A stretch of DNA of 64,000 nucleotides from Loxodes magnus (lineage: Eukaryota > Ciliophora > Karyorelictea > Loxodida > Loxodidae). This document shows positions 59,712-64,000 of the stretch, in pieces. The stretch spans positions 310,001-374,000 of the forward strand of contig CAMPDV010000058.1 of assembly GCA_946699065.1 (NCBI GenBank), given 5' to 3'. Numbering within the stretch: the stretch's first letter is position 1; each line of letters opens with the position of its first letter. The position numbers were made by a program, and so were the translations under genes. The notes beneath the pieces are model-generated. The model was not told the DNA's origin. It saw nothing but the letters and a program-made list of their open reading frames with translations, and made no database searches.

Positions 59712-61550
59712 TTACTTTATTTGATTAAAATACTTTATAAGCATCCTTAGTCTATAACTTCTCTTAATCAATACAATAAAATAAGTTGAAAGTACTGAAG
59801 TTATAAAAGAAACAAAAGAGACATTCATTTCCTTACGAATTATTAAATTATTTAATGAGGCTATACATTTATAATCAAAGATTTAGAAAAACTATTTTTA
59901 AAATATCAGCAGTAATCATTACTTCTCCCAGGACTTTTAATTACGCTTAGTTTTTTTCATGTTTAAAGTTTTTCTATTCTGTTCAAATTTAAAATTCCGG
60001 TTGGCAGGCTATTTATTTTTTTCACTGGATAGTTTATATTTTAAAATTACTTGAATCAAAATTAAAATATCACTAACTTAAAATTTATTTTCGACTGATA
60101 AATAATTCCCTAGCCAATAATCTTATTGTATTTTTGAAACCCCAAAAGAAATTTTTACGTTTGCTTTAATAGATCGATAGAGCAAGTATTTTACTATTCC
60201 TAGATTATGATATAACTATTCTTATTATAGATAATACTTTAATAACTTTATTTCATTAAACTTTTTTAGCTTTTCAAGAAATTTAGTTATATATGCTTCT
60301 CTTCTTTACCAACAGAATATGAATTAACTAAGCTTTGTTAGATTGCTTAAGGATTTATAAACTAATATTCAATTAAATCTTTCAGTTTTCAATAAAATGG
60401 GGAATAAACTGAATACAATCTAGCTATCAAGTTCATTGCTCTGTGATAATAGTCTAAAGAAGTTCTGATTTATAGCCATTCTAACTATTATCATGCTAGT
60501 CTGCTTTTCTATTAAATTGCAGAAACTTAATATATTTATTAATATTTATCTTTAAATTTAGCTTGTCTCAAACTTAGTGTTTATTATGCAATTCTAAAGT
60601 GAAGAGTCTGTTGTTATAAATAAGGTATATAATAAGATCATAGGCTAATATATAAACTTATTATTTTCCTTAAATGAAAGGTTTATTAATTAAGCAGAAT
60701 TCTAATAAGTGGCTGCTGGAAATACTTTTTAGTTTAGATATAAGCATAACATGCAACCAATTATTTTATTTATATTATTCTATTTCCTTTGTAATCCCTT
60801 TTATCAGTAAAGAGGACTGAGTATAATTTTTTAAAACTGTATTAAAAGCAAAGTGCTAGGCTTATCAGCAAATTACTTAAAACAGTCATCTCTATCTAAG
60901 ATTAAATTCAGCCTGCTCTGCTTTCGCTGAGGCAGTTATCTTTATTTAGAAATAGTAAAATAGCCCATTTCTACTCTTTAGGCAATTAAAGCAAAGCTAT
61001 ACTTATAAAAGATAATGAGTAAACAGATATTAAGATTGTAATCTAGCCAAAAGAATATTAGTAATCCTGCTTTTTATCTAATGAATGACCTTTTATTATC
61101 CTTCAATACCAAATTTATAATTTTTAATTCTTAATATAATATCTAATTGCTTCTTCATAGTCATTTCACACTAAGATTTAAGATACGACTGAGTGAATAA
61201 AATTAGTAAATGATATGAAAAATAAATTTAATAGTTTTATGCTTTCTTAAATAAGAAAGGAGGAAGAAATTGAGAAAAGAGGATAATATTTGAGTTAGCA
61301 GGAGCTTATAATTATAAGAATGATTAAATCTTATTAAGGGTTTTAAAAACACTCCATTATATTTTTCAAAAAATTTAGCTTCTTCTTCACTTTCCCATTT
61401 TTTATCTCTCTAACTAAAATGAGATCTGAACTTTATGTACCAAAAACGGTAGGAATATACTGTATGGGAGTTAGAGAATATAGCTAAGACCAGTCATAGT
61501 TTTTCCGAAATCCACATAAGATGTTTCCCAGTTTATTTTATCTTTGAGTA
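59712..61550. other. AT-rich stretch downstream of the histidine kinase
   Basis: The kinase frame stays open, without TGA, to 61168-61166, so up to 129 further residues could belong to it. Beyond that no feature is recognised. Confidence 0.35.
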
Positions 61551-61552
61551 TC

Positions 61553-63829
61553 CTACATTTTTATTTTTTCTATGCTTTGAAGTATTTTTTTAGGGTCTGA
61601 AGGCTTATTCAATACTTAATTCATACCTGACTATTTACACATTTCTATATCATTTAAATTGTTGTATGCAGTATAAGCGAGAATTGGCCCTTAGTAGTTG
61701 AACTTTCTAATTTTCCTAGTAGCTGTCCAACCGTCCATAATAGGCATTTAGCAATCCATTATTATTAACTAGTAATATTAGCAACAAGGATTGTAGAAGA
61801 ATCTATTTCTCACCTTTTTGAGAGCTTGAAGTCCATTACTTGCCTCTTCGACTTTATATTACGAAAGCAATTCGACTAATACGTATCTAATCATTTCAGT
61901 GTCATCAACTATAAGTATTTAAGTACATTTGCATTATTTTAAGCTTTAATACTCAAAAATGTTTGATTTAGATCTTTATATTTGCTCAGTGTTAAAGCTT
62001 TGAGATTCTCACTTCCTCTTCCACTGTTTTGGAGATTCTAAATAAATTATAGAATCGTCTGATGCTTTTTTGGTTATACACTATTTTTCCTCAAAAATAC
62101 TAGTATAAATATTAGATATACTTTTAGAAAGCTTATCTTTGCTTAGGTAGTAAACAAAAAAGGTGAAGCTTGATCCTTTACCTTGTTCAGATTAAACCTA
62201 AATATCCATATTGCTTAGCTTTCCTACTAATAAAGAAGAACAATAGAGACCCAAACCAATTCCACTTGGTCTTTCCAAAGTATTTTCTTGATGTGAAATT
62301 TTTCCAAAAAGCTTAAAAAGATTTTACTATTACTGTTTATCCATACCAATACCAGTATCAATCACACTAAATGCGCAGAGTTTCATAGTTTTACTTTAGA
62401 TAAAAGGAGAATTTTGGATGTCATTACAAGAGGATTAATTTATTTTATTGATACAAAGTTTAATATATCCCTGCTTAGTATATTTCAATGCGTTTTATAA
62501 GAGGTTAATAAGTATGTACTGTATCCTGTTCTTATCTGCTATTATTTTTTAAGGGATTTATTTATTTACTTCGCTCATAATTTTAATATTTTTTCTAAGT
62601 GCTGGCATTTCAACTGTTAGCAATACTTCTTTAACAAATTTTTGAACATTAAACTCACTAGGTTGAAGTGCAAAGTTTTGAGACTGAATATCTATTATAT
62701 CTATCAATTAATTAGAGATGTTCAGCAGATATTTCGACTCGTTATCTATTAACTTCAGCTTCTCTTGTAAACTCTTAACTTCTTTTTAACTCTATAGCTC
62801 TAATGAATTTAACTACTCTGTTGCTAGATGAGAAACACTCTTAATTACAGTGATTGGATGTCTTAACTCGTGACTAAAGGAGCGAACAAACATAAGTTTG
62901 TATTTATCTTCTAAAAACGATCGTTCGAGTTGCAAAACGGAGGATATTTCATTAATATTTAAAGCTCAAACTTAACGATTTTCTCATATTATACTCTAAA
63001 TTTTGATTTCGAAGTATACGAATCTGCTAGTATCATTCTAAATCCTATAAATGCCTAAGTTAGATATTTGATTATTACCTGATTCAATATATTAGGATAT
63101 CCTTGCTTGCAGATCACACTGTACCTGCTTTTAAACAAGCAGCTAGTAGTTTTCAGCATCCTCAATTATATGGTAGATATTTTTGTTATCAAATATATGC
63201 TTAAATGCTTTGTTCTTATAGAGGGCTTAATCTGCATCTATTACTACAAAGCCGTTCTAGTAATTACTGGATAGCAGCTAAAATCTGCTTTCCTTTTCGC
63301 TCACTAAATTGTAAAGTCTCTAGAGCTCCTTAAAATCCGCTTATTAAGTAAACAAATCTAAGCAGTTTACAATAGCTCCTCCAATGATAAACTAGGGTAA
63401 GCTAGATGTGGTAAATAGCCCAAGCTTTACAACCAAAATGGAGTAATTGGCTATAATAAAGAAAAGATAGAATCTACAGTCAAATATCAAGTTCTTAATT
63501 AAACTAGGGATAAAAAGTAGCACTAGAAAGCTATAAACTATCAGATCTTCGCTAGTTTCAATAGTTTCTACTTGTACAAAAAAAGAAATTATAAATAATA
63601 TCTTCTTATTATAGCTTTCAAGGCTTTAAACACTAGAGCTACTTTTATTAAGCAAGGTCAGTAAGAGGCTGAGAAATAGCAAGATTAGACTAACTGCTTT
63701 AAAGTTAGTTCTTTCTAGATTTTTTAGAGTTAAAGCCAAGGCAATAAACAGGAAAATAGGTATACAGGTACAATAGCTTCTTTTAATTCTACTGAGATGA
63801 AAGTCACACTAATTACTAAAATACTTCAT
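61553..63829 (-). CDS. Membrane-bound hybrid histidine kinase with PAS and receiver domains
   Basis: A 758-residue frame from ATG 63829. Residues 18-165 form several hydrophobic spans (CIPIFLFIALALTL, LILLFLSLLLTLL, LIVYSFLVLLFIPSLI, YLFFIIANYSILVVKLGLF). A PAS domain starts near residue 192 (NGFVVIDADQALYKNKAF) and ends IIWENRQVWALNINEIS (two TGA as Trp). The HisKA motif is FSHELRHPI with His320. The ATPase has the N box NALKYT (Asn446), DTGIGM, and RPSGIGLGL. The receiver has ILIVDDTEM (first Asp642), IIMDCQMPIMDG (phospho-acceptor Asp692) and NKP (Lys742). It ends SIEKIKM at TAG 61555-61553, a natural end for a receiver; otherwise the first TGA is at 61168. It autophosphorylates and relays phosphate within the protein in a signalling pathway of unknown stimulus. 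Confidence 0.9.
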
Positions 63830-63831
63830 AT

Positions 63832-64000
63832 GCCTATAAGATGTTTATAAAAATGGATGCTTTAAATTGATTTGGCTTAATTAATTTTAAATAAGTAAAA
63901 GTCAGATACGAATTTAACTTATTTACTTATACACATTTTAAGGATTTAAATTCAGCAAAGAAAAGATGCTAGGCTTGGCTTATCCTTTAAAATAAAAGGT
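63832..64000 (-). other. Upstream region of the histidine kinase gene
   Basis: AT-rich sequence before the start codon at 63829. No promoter element or second gene can be assigned in the 170 bp available. Confidence 0.4.

Noticed and set aside
1..64000. CRISPR arrays, ribosomal RNA operons or telomere repeats
   Set aside because: No regularly spaced direct repeats, full-length rRNA or terminal G-rich repeats are present.

Overview
The window reads as nuclear DNA of a ciliate, very AT-rich, with a doubly or triply reassigned genetic code. TAA and TAG sit in frame at glutamine positions of recognisable proteins (for example MDCQMPIMDG of a response-regulator receiver). TGA sits in frame at near-invariant tryptophans: both Myb-repeat Trp codons, the EW of a DCN1 protein, the Trp of the LINE endonuclease box, and zinc knuckles. 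Complete genes nevertheless mostly end in TGA. This matches the karyorelict code (TGA = Trp or stop) or the Condylostoma-type heterotrich code (all three ambiguous). Introns of 16 and 20 nt in the DCN1 gene recall the tiny introns of heterotrichs. The species cannot be named from sequence alone.

Host genes read with this code: a Myb-like protein (15644-16204, +); two small or unassigned proteins (19516-19836 and 21677-22219, +); an RBR zinc-finger/PARP fusion (31487-33436, -); an F-box/leucine-rich-repeat protein (38405-40228, +); two unassigned 370-400 residue proteins (44929-46149 and 51348-52466, +); a coiled-coil protein (53062-54514, -); a DCN1-type neddylation factor with two tiny introns (58342-59190, -); and a membrane-bound hybrid histidine kinase (61553-63829, -). 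There are three tRNAs: Glu-UUC, Leu-UAA and Arg-UCG, all on the minus strand. An unassigned partial reading frame lies at the left edge.

The left 43 kb is rich in old mobile elements. (1) A LINE (non-LTR retrotransposon) family: a 3'-truncated long copy at 2768-7541, a 5' fragment at 12550-13400, and 5'-truncated copies at 25170-25925 and 35345-37180, the last with a well-kept reverse transcriptase half. (2) SINE-like elements whose 3' ends are the LINE tail hairpin, with heads resembling 5S rRNA (1661-2150 and 22715-23180), possibly SRP/7SL RNA (23200-23625), and an unassigned sequence (24530-24840). (3) A dispersed Gag-like gene family with a CCHC zinc knuckle (20274, 25978, 28287, 31190, 41296, 41948). 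(4) A remnant of a second LINE family (27430-27990). The right third (43-64 kb) has few recognisable repeats and mostly host genes separated by kilobases of AT-rich DNA.

The retroelements and host genes share the same unusual code, so they probably co-evolved in this lineage. The LINE probably supplied the machinery for the SINE-like copies, given the shared tail. Many intergenic stretches may hide further genes, because with no reliable stop codons and tiny introns open reading frames are a weak guide.
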